From an uncultured Clostridia bacterium (lineage in GTDB: Bacteria > Bacillota > Clostridia > Oscillospirales > Acutalibacteraceae), in NCBI GenBank assembly GCA_947305745.1, contig CAMZEH010000003.1, positions 1 through 64,000 on the forward strand: DNA of 64,000 bases, given 5' to 3'. The stretch's first letter is position 1, and every line of letters starts with the position of its first letter. The notes below the pieces were generated by a model that was not told where the DNA came from, ran no database searches, and saw only the letters and a list, made by a program, of their open reading frames with translations. The position numbers were made by a program, and so were the translations under genes. This document shows positions 1 to 10,186 of the stretch, one piece after another.

Positions 1-19
1 TTCAGAGTACTCTCCTTTC

Positions 20-48
20 CCCCTCAACAAATCAGTTGAGGGGTTTTT
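20..48 (+). terminator. Rho-independent terminator
   Basis: cccctcaac-aaatca-gttgagggg hairpin followed by ttttta. Confidence 0.8.
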
Positions 49-138
49 ATTTATTGTTTTGTTGCGCTATTTAGCGCAACTTTTTTTGTTTTTTAGTACT
101 TGTTTGAAGAGGCTGATTTTTTAAATAAGGAGGAAAAT

Positions 139-1086
139 ATGGTTACAAATCAAATAAAATGTGAGGTTTGGAAAAATAACTATAGTATTGTGTATGCGCG
201 AAAAGGTGAGGTTAATGCGAGAACTATCGTTGCGTCTTTTGGAGATGTCGATGGTAGTGAAATTGATCTGACGGGTAAAACTGTTACTTTTTACGCTCTC
301 AAGCCTGACGGAACACAAATTTATAATAATTGTACAGTGGACGCCGTTAATGGTACCGCTACAATCGTCTTGACTTCTCAAGCGGTGAGCGTTGCGGGCA
401 TAGTGAACTGTGAGTATCAAATTTTCGAAGGTAATGAATTTCTTCTGAAAGCGGGCGGGTTGAAATTGGTTGTCGAAGATGATTGTGATTTTTCCGAGGC
501 TATAGAGAGCACTTCCGAGTGTAACGCGTTAATAAAAGCTATAAACGAAGCGGAAACTTTTTCTGAGGGGATCGGCTCTCTCAGCAACTTAACTACGACA
601 GATAAAGAGACTTTGGTTGGTGCCATAAATGAGGTTAACGGCCAGATTATACCTATATCACGTGGCGGTACCAATGGCGAAACTTTGACTGAGGCCAGAA
701 CAAATTTAGGTGTGATGACAGGAGTGGAACTGTATTATAATGCTTCGGGCAAACATGGTACCATAACGCTCAGTGATTCCATATCAAATTACGCTGCTAT
801 AAAAGTGCTTGCGTTTAACAGCGACAACCTAAATATTAGTATTACGATCTGGAACAATGGCGGTAATGGTTGTGAAACAGCTGTAACATCGACATCGCCT
901 TATATTCAAAATAGCGAAAACAGAATGACGTTGTTATCGTCAAGAATAGCGATATCAGATACGTCAATAACGTTCAGCACCGAAACATTTGCTACTATGA
1001 GGCCTAGTGGCACACAGTTAACCGTAGGCAATGCCGCTTCCGCTAGTTATACTAAAATTTACAAAATAATAGGATATAAATATTAA
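139..1086 (+). CDS. Phage baseplate upper protein-like (BppU N-terminal domain) / tail fibre protein
   Basis: ATG at 139 preceded by aaggagga; N-terminus resembles BppU (VWKNNYSIVYARKGEVNARTI..F.L), plus tail-fibre-like IPISRGGTNGETLTEARTNLGV motif. Confidence 0.7.
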   Translation: MVTNQIKCEVWKNNYSIVYARKGEVNARTIVASFGDVDGSEIDLTGKTVTFYALKPDGTQIYNNCTVDAVNGTATIVLTSQAVSVAGIVNCEYQIFEGNEFLLKAGGLKLVVEDDCDFSEAIESTSECNALIKAINEAETFSEGIGSLSNLTTTDKETLVGAINEVNGQIIPISRGGTNGETLTEARTNLGVMTGVELYYNASGKHGTITLSDSISNYAAIKVLAFNSDNLNISITIWNNGGNGCETAVTSTSPYIQNSENRMTLLSSRIAISDTSITFSTETFATMRPSGTQLTVGNAASASYTKIYKIIGYKY

Positions 1087-1104
1087 AATTTGGGAGGAAT
1101 TAAA

Positions 1105-1398
1105 ATGGCAATATTAAAAGAAATAGAGTTACCAAGTGGTGTAACTGTAAATTATCATAGAGTGGTGAGCGTTAATAATATAACGAATCATGCGAGTATA
1201 ATTGAAATTGCGAGCTATACAAGCAAAGCAAAAAGAGAGGAAGAAAAACAAGCCCTCGAGAATCACGAAGGCATGGACGTTTTTATTGAAACTGAATACA
1301 TGAGTATTCCGTACGATGAAGATTTGGATATAATATCTGCGTATGAATACTTAAAGAGTACCGAAAAATATAGCGGCGGCTCCGATGACTTAATTTAA
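1105..1398 (+). CDS. Small phage-type hypothetical protein
   Basis: ATG at 1105 with gggaggaatt RBS; directly downstream of BppU-like gene; terminator follows. Confidence 0.6.
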   Translation: MAILKEIELPSGVTVNYHRVVSVNNITNHASIIEIASYTSKAKREEEKQALENHEGMDVFIETEYMSIPYDEDLDIISAYEYLKSTEKYSGGSDDLI

Positions 1399-1410
1399 CA
1401 TAAAAACACT

Positions 1411-1443
1411 AATCCGTCAGGCAAATGCTTGGCGGATTTTTAA
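1411..1443 (+). terminator. Rho-independent terminator closing the left phage tail module
   Basis: aatccgtcaggcaaatgcttggcggatttttt-like hairpin plus T tract. Confidence 0.6.
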
Positions 1444-1463
1444 GATTATAATGCGGAAAATGT

Positions 1464-1730
1464 CTATATTTCCTTTATTCCGAGCACATAATCACTTGTT
1501 ACATTAAAATTTTCCGCAATCACTTTGAGTTCGATGTCTGTAACAAATCTTTTTCCGCTTTCAATTCGTTGTATTGCGTTTTTGTCCAAGTCCAGCCCTT
1601 TTAACTGTAACATATCGGCCAGCTTTCTTTGGGATACCTTTGGGGTTAAACTTTTTCTTAAAGCAGCGACTTTGTTTCCACAGATATTTAATGTGCCGTC
1701 GGGATTTTTATTCTTGTACATAAAATTCAA
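1464..1730 (-). CDS. XRE-family helix-turn-helix transcriptional regulator
   Basis: HTH_3-like sequence ALRKSLTPKVSQRKLADMLQLKGLDLDKNAIQRIESGKRFVTDIELKVIAENFNVTSDYVLG. Confidence 0.85.
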   Translation of the reverse strand: MNFMYKNKNPDGTLNICGNKVAALRKSLTPKVSQRKLADMLQLKGLDLDKNAIQRIESGKRFVTDIELKVIAENFNVTSDYVLGIKEI

Positions 1731-1792
1731 TCTCCTTTAAGGCATTCAGTGGCTGTCATAAATTAAATTTTATGTTAATATTTAAATATATA

Positions 1793-1811
1793 TGACACTT
1801 ACTAAATGTCA
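1793..1811. promoter_or_regulatory. Candidate XRE operator (inverted repeat) in divergent intergenic region
   Basis: TGACACTT-ACT-AAATGTCA imperfect dyad, with a further TGTCA at 1754. Confidence 0.4.
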
Positions 1812-1831
1812 ATTTTACGTATGGAGGAAAT

Positions 1832-2296
1832 ATGGAACAAAAGATCCGTACATTTGCAGGTCATACAAAAGTTTATTGCGCTGAAAGTATAAAAATAAAA
1901 CTTAAAAAGGAAATTATAAATTTGATAGAAAATCATGGCGTTACTATTTTTTATAATGGCGGAAAAGGCAATTTTGATCGTATTTGTGCCGCCTGTGTTA
2001 AAGAACTCAAAAATAAGTACCCATTTATAAAATCATACTTGATATTAGCGTATATTCCCGGAAAGCAAAACCAATTTTACGACAATTTTTATAAAAATTT
2101 TGACGGCACTTTTTATCCCGGCATAGAGAAGGCTCCGACCAAATTTGCCATAATTAAGCGAAATGAGTGGATGATTGACAAATCGGATTTTTTAATTGCT
2201 TATGTGGAGCATGACTGGGGTGGAGCTTATCGAACTTTTAAGTATGCAAAGAAACAGGAGCATATTAAAGCACTGAATATTTTTGTAAATAGATAG
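1832..2296 (+). CDS. SLOG/DUF1273 (YpsA-like) family protein
   Basis: FAGHTKVY..., YNGGKGNFDRICAACVKELK, DKSDFLIAYVEHDWGGAYRTFKYAKKQ resemble nucleotide-binding SLOG proteins; aggaggaa-like RBS. Confidence 0.6.
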   Translation: MEQKIRTFAGHTKVYCAESIKIKLKKEIINLIENHGVTIFYNGGKGNFDRICAACVKELKNKYPFIKSYLILAYIPGKQNQFYDNFYKNFDGTFYPGIEKAPTKFAIIKRNEWMIDKSDFLIAYVEHDWGGAYRTFKYAKKQEHIKALNIFVNR

Positions 2297-2417
2297 CTGG
2301 TTAAAAAATTTTTCCGGTTTGTTTTATTATTTAAATAAATTAAAAAAGCTTGCATATGCAAAAACAATATGCTAATATGTAATATATTTATGATATTAAA
2401 GCGCGGAGGTTTGGATT

Positions 2418-3953
2418 ATGATGTTAAAAAAGCATACCAAAAATGTTTTTTGTGGGGGGCGAATAAAGGGCAAGGTGAAGCTTATTTCCCTAATGATTTT
2501 TGCGTTAGCATTTATGCTGTGGGGCGGAGTGCAATCAACTTTATGTGTAGTTCCATCGCACACTCATGCGGAGACTGTGGACGGCATAATATGGTACTAT
2601 AATGTTTTGCCCGGCGACACCGTTGAAATAGCAGGTGTAGCAGGAGATAACGGACATGGTGGCGCGACGCTACTGCCCACGGCAAATATCACCATCCCTA
2701 ATACTTTGCCTGTAAATGGAGTACAGCGCAAAGTTACGGCGATAGGCAGAGCAGCATTCGCCAAAGTCAGCCTTTTTAATCAAGATTCCATAAAATCAGT
2801 TATAATTCCAGATACAGTGACTTCAATCGGCGACAGGGCATTTGAAGGAATCGATTTGACTTCTATTACAATTCCTAACAAAGTAAAGTCAATAGGTAAT
2901 TCTGCGTTTAGAGATTGCAAGAGCCTAACTTCAGTTGATATGGGTAACAGTGTTGAAACAATTGATGCTTTGGCGTTTTATAATTGCAACCAATTAACCT
3001 CAATTGATATACCGGATAGCGTTACTACTCTAGGCGCACAAATGTTTCGTTACTGCTCTGCATTGGACTCTGTTACTCTCGGGGAAAATGTTCGGGCAAT
3101 AAATGATTACACCTTTTGTGATTGCACAAATCTTGAGTCGATTAATATTCCAAAAAGCGTTTCAACGGTCAGAAGAGCTGCGTTTTACAATTGCCAAAAA
3201 TTAACATCAATCACTATACCATGTGATTTTAATAAATCTGCTTTTAATGGTGACCAATTTTTTACGGTCAGCGGTGATGAATATACTATAACCTGCAGGA
3301 ATCCGGTGGGGACACGCTCGGGTACTTTTAGCTATACACATGTATATGGTGAGCCGGATTACACCTGGAACTACGACGAAACAGAGAATAAGTGGACTTG
3401 CAGTGCGGAAAGAATATGCGCCGCGAGTGCAGATGCTAGAGAAGCCGAAGATGGGGTGGTTACAGATGCCGTTACGAAAGAGCCGACGTGTATAGATATG
3501 GGCGAGACAACGTATACCGCTACGTTTACAAAGCCTAATTTTTTAACTCAAACCAAAACAGTAGCGGACATACCGATAGACCCTGATGCTCACGATTGGG
3601 AAACGGTATGGCTCAGCGACGATAACGAACATTGGCATAAATGTAGTCTATGCCAGATGGTAACCGACCGCGCAGAACATACATGGACGGTAGAAGCTAA
3701 AACAGATAAAGAAACCAAATATATATGTGATGTTTGCGCAAGAGAGAGAATCGAACAGATCATTCCTCCGCCTTCGCCTGACGAAGATGATGAAGATGAT
3801 GAAGATGAAAAATCTCATGAATCGTCAGCAGGTTCAAGTATATGGTATCCTAAGACGGGAGATTTTAGTAATGTTTCTATGTTTTTGTTCAATGCATGTT
3901 CTTCTTTGGCAATAGCTTGGTTTTCCCATAAAAAACCGAAAAATCTAAAATAA
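2418..3953 (+). CDS. BspA-type leucine-rich-repeat (LRR_5) surface protein with C-terminal YPKTGD sorting-like signal
   Basis: N-terminal signal segment; repeats of SITIPNKVKSIGNSAFRDCKSLTSV type; C-terminus WYPKTGDF + hydrophobic stretch + SHKKPKNLK. Confidence 0.85.
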   Translation: MMLKKHTKNVFCGGRIKGKVKLISLMIFALAFMLWGGVQSTLCVVPSHTHAETVDGIIWYYNVLPGDTVEIAGVAGDNGHGGATLLPTANITIPNTLPVNGVQRKVTAIGRAAFAKVSLFNQDSIKSVIIPDTVTSIGDRAFEGIDLTSITIPNKVKSIGNSAFRDCKSLTSVDMGNSVETIDALAFYNCNQLTSIDIPDSVTTLGAQMFRYCSALDSVTLGENVRAINDYTFCDCTNLESINIPKSVSTVRRAAFYNCQKLTSITIPCDFNKSAFNGDQFFTVSGDEYTITCRNPVGTRSGTFSYTHVYGEPDYTWNYDETENKWTCSAERICAASADAREAEDGVVTDAVTKEPTCIDMGETTYTATFTKPNFLTQTKTVADIPIDPDAHDWETVWLSDDNEHWHKCSLCQMVTDRAEHTWTVEAKTDKETKYICDVCARERIEQIIPPPSPDEDDEDDEDEKSHESSAGSSIWYPKTGDFSNVSMFLFNACSSLAIAWFSHKKPKNLK

Positions 3954-3957
3954 AAAT

Positions 3958-3995
3958 ATAAATCTCCCGTGACGTCAAAATCAAGGGAGATTTAT
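3958..3995. terminator. Hairpin terminator
   Basis: ataaatctccc ... gggagatttat 11-bp perfect stem followed by T-rich sequence. Confidence 0.65.
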
Positions 3996-4026
3996 TTATC
4001 TGATAATAGTCAATTTGGTAAGTAAT

Positions 4027-5247
4027 TTATTCAAACGAAATATCTAATTTTCTTAAAAAGTGTGTCAAATAAGTATTACCATATTTTTCGGAAATTTCTT
4101 CTGACATCGTATCACGAGACCATTCTTCATCTGTTAGCAGAAACTTCTTGTTCTCGGATATGGTGTTGTTTAATGCTGATTTTAAAATATTAAATCTCTT
4201 TATACAGCTATCGATTTGAGAGTCAGAAAGCAAATCTTTTAAAATCTCCTTAATATCATCATTTTCGGTGGCTAAAATTTTTTGTGCCAAAAATTTACTA
4301 ACATGCGGCAAATTAATTTTATTTTCCTCAGTTAATAGCGGTGAGATTACACCCCAACATAATCCGTTTTGTAAATTTGTGTTTAGCCCGAACCCGCCTT
4401 CGTTATCGAATGCCTCTACTCCAGTTAATTTTCCTTCTTTTACTTTAAAAAAGCAATTCCCGGGATTATGGTCTTGCTCATTTGTAATTGTGTCGAGAAT
4501 CTGTAGGTTAACTAAGTCTCTTTGGAATGTAGGGTCGATTATAAAATCGGTCTCTTTTATCTCATCAGTAGCGATTCCAGACGCTTTATCGGTGAGAACA
4601 CCTAATTTTTCGCCATGATTAGTAAGCAATTTAACAAAATCTGATTTTACAACTAAATTATCAATTCCGAGTAATTTTGCCAATCTGTACGTCGATACTT
4701 GCCTTATTGCTAAATTGGTTTGTAGATCCCCTTCGTGAATATCGTAGGAGACACATCTCTGCACTAATTCCCTGGAAGCATACAACAGAAAATCCTTTAA
4801 ATCAATATTCAATTTTTTTGCCACGCAATCGTTTATACCCAAAGAATTGGAGTCGATTTCATCTCTCATATATTTAGAAAGATTAGAATTCCGATTCCAC
4901 AAAAAGCCAGCGTATATAAACCGATTTAAATTGTCATTTTCAAACACAGTCTTCATTAACAGTGGCTTATCTTGTAAAAACTTACCACTCAGATATTCAT
5001 CGAAGTAATCATTAATAATTCGTTCAACTTCGGCTTTTTCATTTAGTTTTTTTTTACATTCTTTAAAATATTTAGTATTGCCGTTAAATTCTAACACTCG
5101 AATGTTGTTATTCAATCCGCTGACCCAAGAAATATTAGAATTCTTAACATTTACACAGTATGCAGGCTCCAGGGCGTAAATTTTGGCAACACCTAAATAT
5201 ACGAAAGATAAAATAACCATTAAACAATGTTTCATTTTTATTTTCAT
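4027..5247 (-). CDS. Predicted secreted atypical kinase-like protein (HipA/PI3K/FAM20-like catalytic motifs)
   Basis: N-terminal signal peptide MKIKMKHCLMVILSFVYLGVAKIYALEPAYC; TYRLAKLLGI..LV segment; LDTITNEQDHNPGNCFF (DxxxxN) and AFDNEGGFG (metal-binding D-like) motifs. Confidence 0.5.
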   Translation of the reverse strand: MKIKMKHCLMVILSFVYLGVAKIYALEPAYCVNVKNSNISWVSGLNNNIRVLEFNGNTKYFKECKKKLNEKAEVERIINDYFDEYLSGKFLQDKPLLMKTVFENDNLNRFIYAGFLWNRNSNLSKYMRDEIDSNSLGINDCVAKKLNIDLKDFLLYASRELVQRCVSYDIHEGDLQTNLAIRQVSTYRLAKLLGIDNLVVKSDFVKLLTNHGEKLGVLTDKASGIATDEIKETDFIIDPTFQRDLVNLQILDTITNEQDHNPGNCFFKVKEGKLTGVEAFDNEGGFGLNTNLQNGLCWGVISPLLTEENKINLPHVSKFLAQKILATENDDIKEILKDLLSDSQIDSCIKRFNILKSALNNTISENKKFLLTDEEWSRDTMSEEISEKYGNTYLTHFLRKLDISFE

Positions 5248-5308
5248 AATACGTTTTAACCCTCAAATATATCTCTAAAATTTTAATTTTGTTTACAAAA
5301 TTTCAATC

Positions 5309-5394
5309 TGGTACCGGTGGTGGGACTTGAACCCACACGTTGTTGCCAACAACGGATTTTGAGTCCGTCGCGTCTGCCATTCCGCCACACCGGC
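5309..5394 (-). tRNA. tRNA-Leu(CAA)
   Basis: Reverse complement gccggtgtggcggaatggcagacgcgacggactCAAaatccgt...gggttcaagtcccaccaccggtacca; class II variable arm and encoded CCA. Confidence 0.95.
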
Positions 5395-5528
5395 TCAACT
5401 GCCTTATTAGTATATCAAAAACATGGGAATTTGTCAAGAAAAAAGTTATTCGTAGTTTTTGAATATTTATGGAATTTTCGCTATAATATATGCTAAGTTA
5501 TATACTAACTATTATTTGAGAGGTTTTT

Positions 5529-6398
5529 ATGGGTTTAAAAATACTTGCTCCAGCAAAAATAAATTTGGGACTCGAGATAGGCGAAAAAAATAAGAACGGT
5601 TATCATGAAGTGGATATGGTCATGCAGAGTATATCACTTTTTGATGAAATGGAGTTAATTATATCGAGCACGGGAACAATAGAAATTGAAATCGATAAAA
5701 AATTAAATTGCCCTCCGGGAAAAAATATTGCTTATAGAGCCGCACGTGAATTCTTTGAGTATACAAAAATTAGCGGCAGGGGGATTAAAATCAAAATCAA
5801 AAAAAGCATTCCGATGTTTGCGGGGCTTGCTGGAGGAAGCGCGGACGGAGCGGGCGTGATAATCGGGCTTAATAAGATTTTTGAAACGAATTTAGAGCTT
5901 TCCGAAATGTGTAAAATAGGTGAAAAAGTAGGCTCAGACGTCCCGTTTTGCATAATCGGGGGAGCGGCATGTGCAAGAGGTACCGGGACCAATTTAACGT
6001 CAATTAATACTCTACCGCATTGTAATATTTTAGTGGTCAAGCCGTTTTTTTCGGTTTCTACTTTCGAAGCATACAGCCGTTTTGATAGTATGAAAATGAC
6101 AAAAGAGCGTAATATGAATGCGCTCGTAACTGCGTTGGAGCTGCAGGATTTATCGGGTGTATGCGCTAATCTTTACAACCGTTTTGAGGAGATTGTAGAT
6201 AATGAAGAAGTTTTCGAAATAAAAAATAAGCTCCAAAAATCAGGAGCTTTAGGCGCGCTTATGACTGGCAGCGGCTCAGCGGTTTACGGAGTTTTTGAGA
6301 ATAGGGGAAAAGCTGAAATTTGTTTGCAAGATTTGTGTGGTAGATATGAATTTGTGAGTCTTGCCCAGCCTTTGAATCATGGAGCATTTTTGATATAA
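5529..6398 (+). CDS. ispE: 4-diphosphocytidyl-2-C-methyl-D-erythritol kinase
   Basis: GHMP kinase signature PMFAGLAGGSADGAGVI; APAKINLGLEIG start; MTGSGSAVYGVF. Confidence 0.95.
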   Translation: MGLKILAPAKINLGLEIGEKNKNGYHEVDMVMQSISLFDEMELIISSTGTIEIEIDKKLNCPPGKNIAYRAAREFFEYTKISGRGIKIKIKKSIPMFAGLAGGSADGAGVIIGLNKIFETNLELSEMCKIGEKVGSDVPFCIIGGAACARGTGTNLTSINTLPHCNILVVKPFFSVSTFEAYSRFDSMKMTKERNMNALVTALELQDLSGVCANLYNRFEEIVDNEEVFEIKNKLQKSGALGALMTGSGSAVYGVFENRGKAEICLQDLCGRYEFVSLAQPLNHGAFLI

Positions 6399-6403
6399 AA
6401 ACA

Positions 6404-6448
6404 ACCCTTTCCGCGAGTGCTTTTATAACGCTCAGGGAAAGGGTATTT
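6404..6448 (+). terminator. Probable terminator after ispE
   Basis: accctttcc ... ggaaagggt inverted repeat followed by atttaatta. Confidence 0.5.
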
Positions 6449-6463
6449 AATTAGGAGAGTAAA

Positions 6464-6583
6464 CTATCTACAGTTTTTGGAATTGCTATCGTTTTTGTTT
6501 GAATTGTTTGAGTTGTTGGAATTTTGATTGGTCTGGTTGTTGTTTTGTTGGTTTGAATTTTTGTTGCTGTACTCATTTTTCAT
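6464..6583 (-). CDS. 39-aa Asn/Ser-rich small protein
   Basis: MKNEYSNKNSNQQNNNQTNQNSNNSNNSNKNDSNSKNCR; start at 6583 preceded on the minus strand by ggaggtgag RBS (start internal to supplied ORF). Confidence 0.65.
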   Translation of the reverse strand: MKNEYSNKNSNQQNNNQTNQNSNNSNNSNKNDSNSKNCR

Positions 6584-6801
6584 CTTTCTCACCTCCACGG
6601 TAGTATTATTTGCAGGTAGAAAAATAAATATACTGAAAAAATATGGTAACAAATTATTTGAATTTGTAGGGATTATAAAATATTTTTAAAATCAAGAACC
6701 GTGTGCTTTTTGTGCATATGTTTTATGAGTCGTTGGTGCAATTTGCCTTAAAAAGTGTTATAATTGGTACGGTACTCAATTTGATTTCGGAGGAATATGC
6801 T

Positions 6802-8772
6802 ATGAATAATAAAAAATTTTATGTCACAACGCCGATATATTTTCCCTCGGGAACTCCGCATATCGGTACGAGCTACACCACGATTGCGGCGGACGCTGTG
6901 GCGAGATATAAACGTCTGCAAGGTTATGACGTTATGTTCACGACCGGCACGGACGAACACGGGCAAAAAATCGAAACAAACGCTTTAAAAGCAGGCAAAA
7001 CACCAAAAGAATATGTTGATGAGATCGTGGATAAATTTAAAAATCTATGGAAAATTTTAGGTATTTCTAACAACAAATTTATACGCACGACGGATGAAAG
7101 CCATGAAAAAGCCGTTCAGAAAATATTTAAAAAGCTTTACGATGGCGGCAAAATTTACAAAGGCAAGTATAAGGGCTGGTATTGCACGCCCGATGAAGCC
7201 TTCTTTACCGATACGCAGCTCAAGGACGGAAAATGTCCCGATTGTGGACGTGAAGTGGTTTGGATGGAAGAAGAGGCTTATTTCTTCAAGCTTTCCGAAT
7301 ACGGCGACAAATTACTCGAATACTATGAAAAACACCCCGATTTCATTCAGCCCGAAGGTCGTAAAAACGAAATGATACAATTTATCAAAAATGGGCTTGA
7401 TGATTTATGCGTAAGCCGAACAAGCTTTAAATGGGGCATACCGGTTGATTTTGACGACAAACATGTGGTCTATGTGTGGCTCGATGCGCTTACAAACTAT
7501 ATAAATTCGCAAGGATACACTTCCGAAAACGATTCGGAATTCAAAAAATTCTGGCCTGCCGATGTGCATTTCGTCGGAAAAGAAATACTCAGATTTCACG
7601 TTATAATTTGGCCGGCTATTTTAATGGCACTCGGTTTACCACTTCCAAAACAGGTTTTTGCGCATGGCTGGATACTCTTTGGAGACGGCAACAAAATGTC
7701 AAAATCTCGCGGGAATATCGTTGATCCGATTGTTTTATGTGACCGCTATGGCGTTGACGCTTTGAGGTACTTTTTGATGAGAGAATTTTCATTCAGTTCC
7801 GATGGGCTTTTCACAAACGAAGCGCTTATAAACAGAATTAATTTTGATTTGGCGAATGACCTTGGTAACCTTCTTTCGCGTACGGTTGCGATGATAGGCA
7901 AATACTTTGATGGAATAATTCCCGAAACTCAAAAAGAAAGTGCGATTGATAGCGAACTGATTAATTTTGCCGTAAATCTCAAAAAAGAATATGAAACAAA
8001 GATGGATAATTATAGATTTTCCGCAGCGCTTTCGGACGTATGGTTGCTTATTTCGAAGTGCAACAAATATATAGACGAAACCATGCCATGGAAACTGGGT
8101 AAAGACCCGAACGAAAAAGATCGTCTCGCAAGGGTAATGTATAATCTTTGTGAGTGTTTGAGGATAATATCTGTATTAATAGAGCCGTTTATGCCCGGTA
8201 CGCCGGAAAAAATTCAACATCAAATCGGCGCGGATAAAAATCAGTGTACATGGGAATCAGCCTCAAAATGGGGCGTGTTACCGCGCAATTTAAAAACTCA
8301 AAAGGGCGAGCCGCTATTCCCAAGGATAGACGTCAAGAAAGAAATCGAGGAGCTTAATAAAATGGTCGAAGACAGTATGAAGGCCGCCGCAAGCAAAGCC
8401 GCAGAAAAAGCTGCAGAAAATGCAGAAAATGCAGAAAACGTGGTAAAACTCATTGATATAGAAGATTTTGCAAAGGTAAAATTAATTGTTGCGAAAATTA
8501 CCGAGTGCGAACCCGTTAAGAAGTCAAAAAAACTCCTTAAGCTGAGGGTAGACGACGGACAAGGCGGAAGAACCGTAGTTTCAGGAATTTCTCAGCATTA
8601 TACGCCTGAAGAATTAATCGGAAAAAGTATTATCTTGGTTTCAAATCTTAAACCTGCAAAGCTTTGCGGAGTGGAGAGCAACGGGATGATTTTGGCTGCA
8701 ACGTGCCCCGAAAATAAAGTAAAAGTAATTTTTGCAGACGACGAAATACCCGCAGGAAGTGAAATTCGCTGA
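6802..8772 (+). CDS. metG: Methionyl-tRNA synthetase with C-terminal tRNA-binding domain
   Basis: [22 protein letters not shown] class I HIGH region; [19 protein letters not shown]-terminal EMAPII-like domain; ATG 6802 with cggagga RBS. Confidence 0.97.
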   Translation: MNNKKFYVTTPIYFPSGTPHIGTSYTTIAADAVARYKRLQGYDVMFTTGTDEHGQKIETNALKAGKTPKEYVDEIVDKFKNLWKILGISNNKFIRTTDESHEKAVQKIFKKLYDGGKIYKGKYKGWYCTPDEAFFTDTQLKDGKCPDCGREVVWMEEEAYFFKLSEYGDKLLEYYEKHPDFIQPEGRKNEMIQFIKNGLDDLCVSRTSFKWGIPVDFDDKHVVYVWLDALTNYINSQGYTSENDSEFKKFWPADVHFVGKEILRFHVIIWPAILMALGLPLPKQVFAHGWILFGDGNKMSKSRGNIVDPIVLCDRYGVDALRYFLMREFSFSSDGLFTNEALINRINFDLANDLGNLLSRTVAMIGKYFDGIIPETQKESAIDSELINFAVNLKKEYETKMDNYRFSAALSDVWLLISKCNKYIDETMPWKLGKDPNEKDRLARVMYNLCECLRIISVLIEPFMPGTPEKIQHQIGADKNQCTWESASKWGVLPRNLKTQKGEPLFPRIDVKKEIEELNKMVEDSMKAAASKAAEKAAENAENAENVVKLIDIEDFAKVKLIVAKITECEPVKKSKKLLKLRVDDGQGGRTVVSGISQHYTPEELIGKSIILVSNLKPAKLCGVESNGMILAATCPENKVKVIFADDEIPAGSEIR

Positions 8773-8784
8773 TAAGAAGGTGCT

Positions 8785-9558
8785 TTGGTGGAAAATATAT
8801 TTGAAACACACGCTCACTACGATGATGAAGCTTTTGATGAAGATAGGCAGCAGCTTTTGGAAAAACTACCTAAACAAGGCGTTTGCGGTATTATCACGGC
8901 CGGCGCAGATTTAAAATCATCGGTAGCAGCTGTAGAGCTTGCCGAAAAATATTCTTACATTTATGCGGCAGTCGGCATTCACCCCGAAAATATAACTGAA
9001 AATTTTGATGATAATTATTTAGCGAAGCTCGAAAAGCTTGTGAATTCGAGTGAAAAAGTTGTTGCTGTGGGAGAAATTGGGCTCGACTACCATTTTCGCG
9101 ACGATAATAAGCAAACTCAAAAAGAAGTATTTGCAAATCAGATAAAGCTTGCAAATAAATATAATTTACCCGTCTTGGTGCACGACAGGGAAGCTCACGC
9201 CGATACTATGGAAATCTTGAAGAGCGCTAACCCCAAAGGTGTTGTTCACTGCTTTTCGGGCAGCGTAGAGATGGCGCATGAAGTGGTAAAACTCGGCATG
9301 TATTTGGGCATTGGCGGAGTAGTTACTTTTAAAAACGCAAAAACTATTGTCGATGTAGTGCGAGAAATGCCACTTGAAGTCATGGTTTTGGAGACCGACG
9401 CTCCCTATATGGCGCCTGTGCCGTTTAGAGGCAAGCGCTGCGATTCTTCGATGATAAAGTACACGGCAGAAAAGATTGCCGAAATTAAAAATATCGACGC
9501 TCAAAGAGTCTGTGATGTTACGAAATCAAACGCGATGAAATTATTCGGGATTAAATAA
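8785..9558 (+). CDS. tatD: TatD family metal-dependent hydrolase
   Basis: [45 protein letters not shown]. Confidence 0.93.
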   Translation: MVENIFETHAHYDDEAFDEDRQQLLEKLPKQGVCGIITAGADLKSSVAAVELAEKYSYIYAAVGIHPENITENFDDNYLAKLEKLVNSSEKVVAVGEIGLDYHFRDDNKQTQKEVFANQIKLANKYNLPVLVHDREAHADTMEILKSANPKGVVHCFSGSVEMAHEVVKLGMYLGIGGVVTFKNAKTIVDVVREMPLEVMVLETDAPYMAPVPFRGKRCDSSMIKYTAEKIAEIKNIDAQRVCDVTKSNAMKLFGIK

Positions 9559-9568
9559 GGAGCTAATT

Positions 9569-10042
9569 ATGTTTAAGATCGGACACGGATACGATGTTCA
9601 TAGACTTGTAAAAGGTCGAGATTTAATTCTTGGCGGAGTAAAAATACCGCACGAAACCGGGCTTTTGGGGCATTCCGACGCAGATGTTTTGCTACATGCC
9701 GTTATGGACTCGCTTTTGGGTGCAGCGGATTTAGGTGATATCGGCAAGCATTTCCCCGATACGGACGAAAAATTCAGTGGCGCAAAAAGCACCGAACTTC
9801 TTAAATCAGTTTGCGGATTAGTCTTTGAAAAAGGATTTATAATTCAAAATATAGATGCAACTATTTTGGTTGAGAAACCGAAACTCAGCCCTTATATCAA
9901 TGAAATGCGTAATAATATTGCAGATTGTTGCGGTTTAAGCCCGGAGCAAGTGAGCGTAAAGGCAACCACAGAAGAAGGGCTTGGTTTTACGGGCAAAAAA
10001 GAAGGTATCGCGGCGCATTCGGTTTGTTTAATTTCAAAATAA
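9569..10042 (+). CDS. ispF: 2-C-methyl-D-erythritol 2,4-cyclodiphosphate synthase
   Basis: [42 protein letters not shown]. Confidence 0.97.
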   Translation: MFKIGHGYDVHRLVKGRDLILGGVKIPHETGLLGHSDADVLLHAVMDSLLGAADLGDIGKHFPDTDEKFSGAKSTELLKSVCGLVFEKGFIIQNIDATILVEKPKLSPYINEMRNNIADCCGLSPEQVSVKATTEEGLGFTGKKEGIAAHSVCLISK

Positions 10043-10186
10043 CTTAAAAAATCAAAGCCTTTTCGATTATTTCGAGGAGGCTTTTATCAATTTATCGTAT
10101 TTTTTCATACTATGCTAATGGCAAACAATTTTTAGATATTTAAAATCGCAGTTATAAATTTATGCCAAAAGATAGGAGGTAAAAAT

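Noticed and set aside
3780-3815. GATGATGAA acidic repeat in LRR protein
   Set aside because: Common acidic spacer before a wall anchor; not distinctive.
8383-8445. TGCAGAAAA micro-repeat (AENAENAEN) in metG
   Set aside because: Short flexible linker between the catalytic and tRNA-binding domains; likely neutral slippage.
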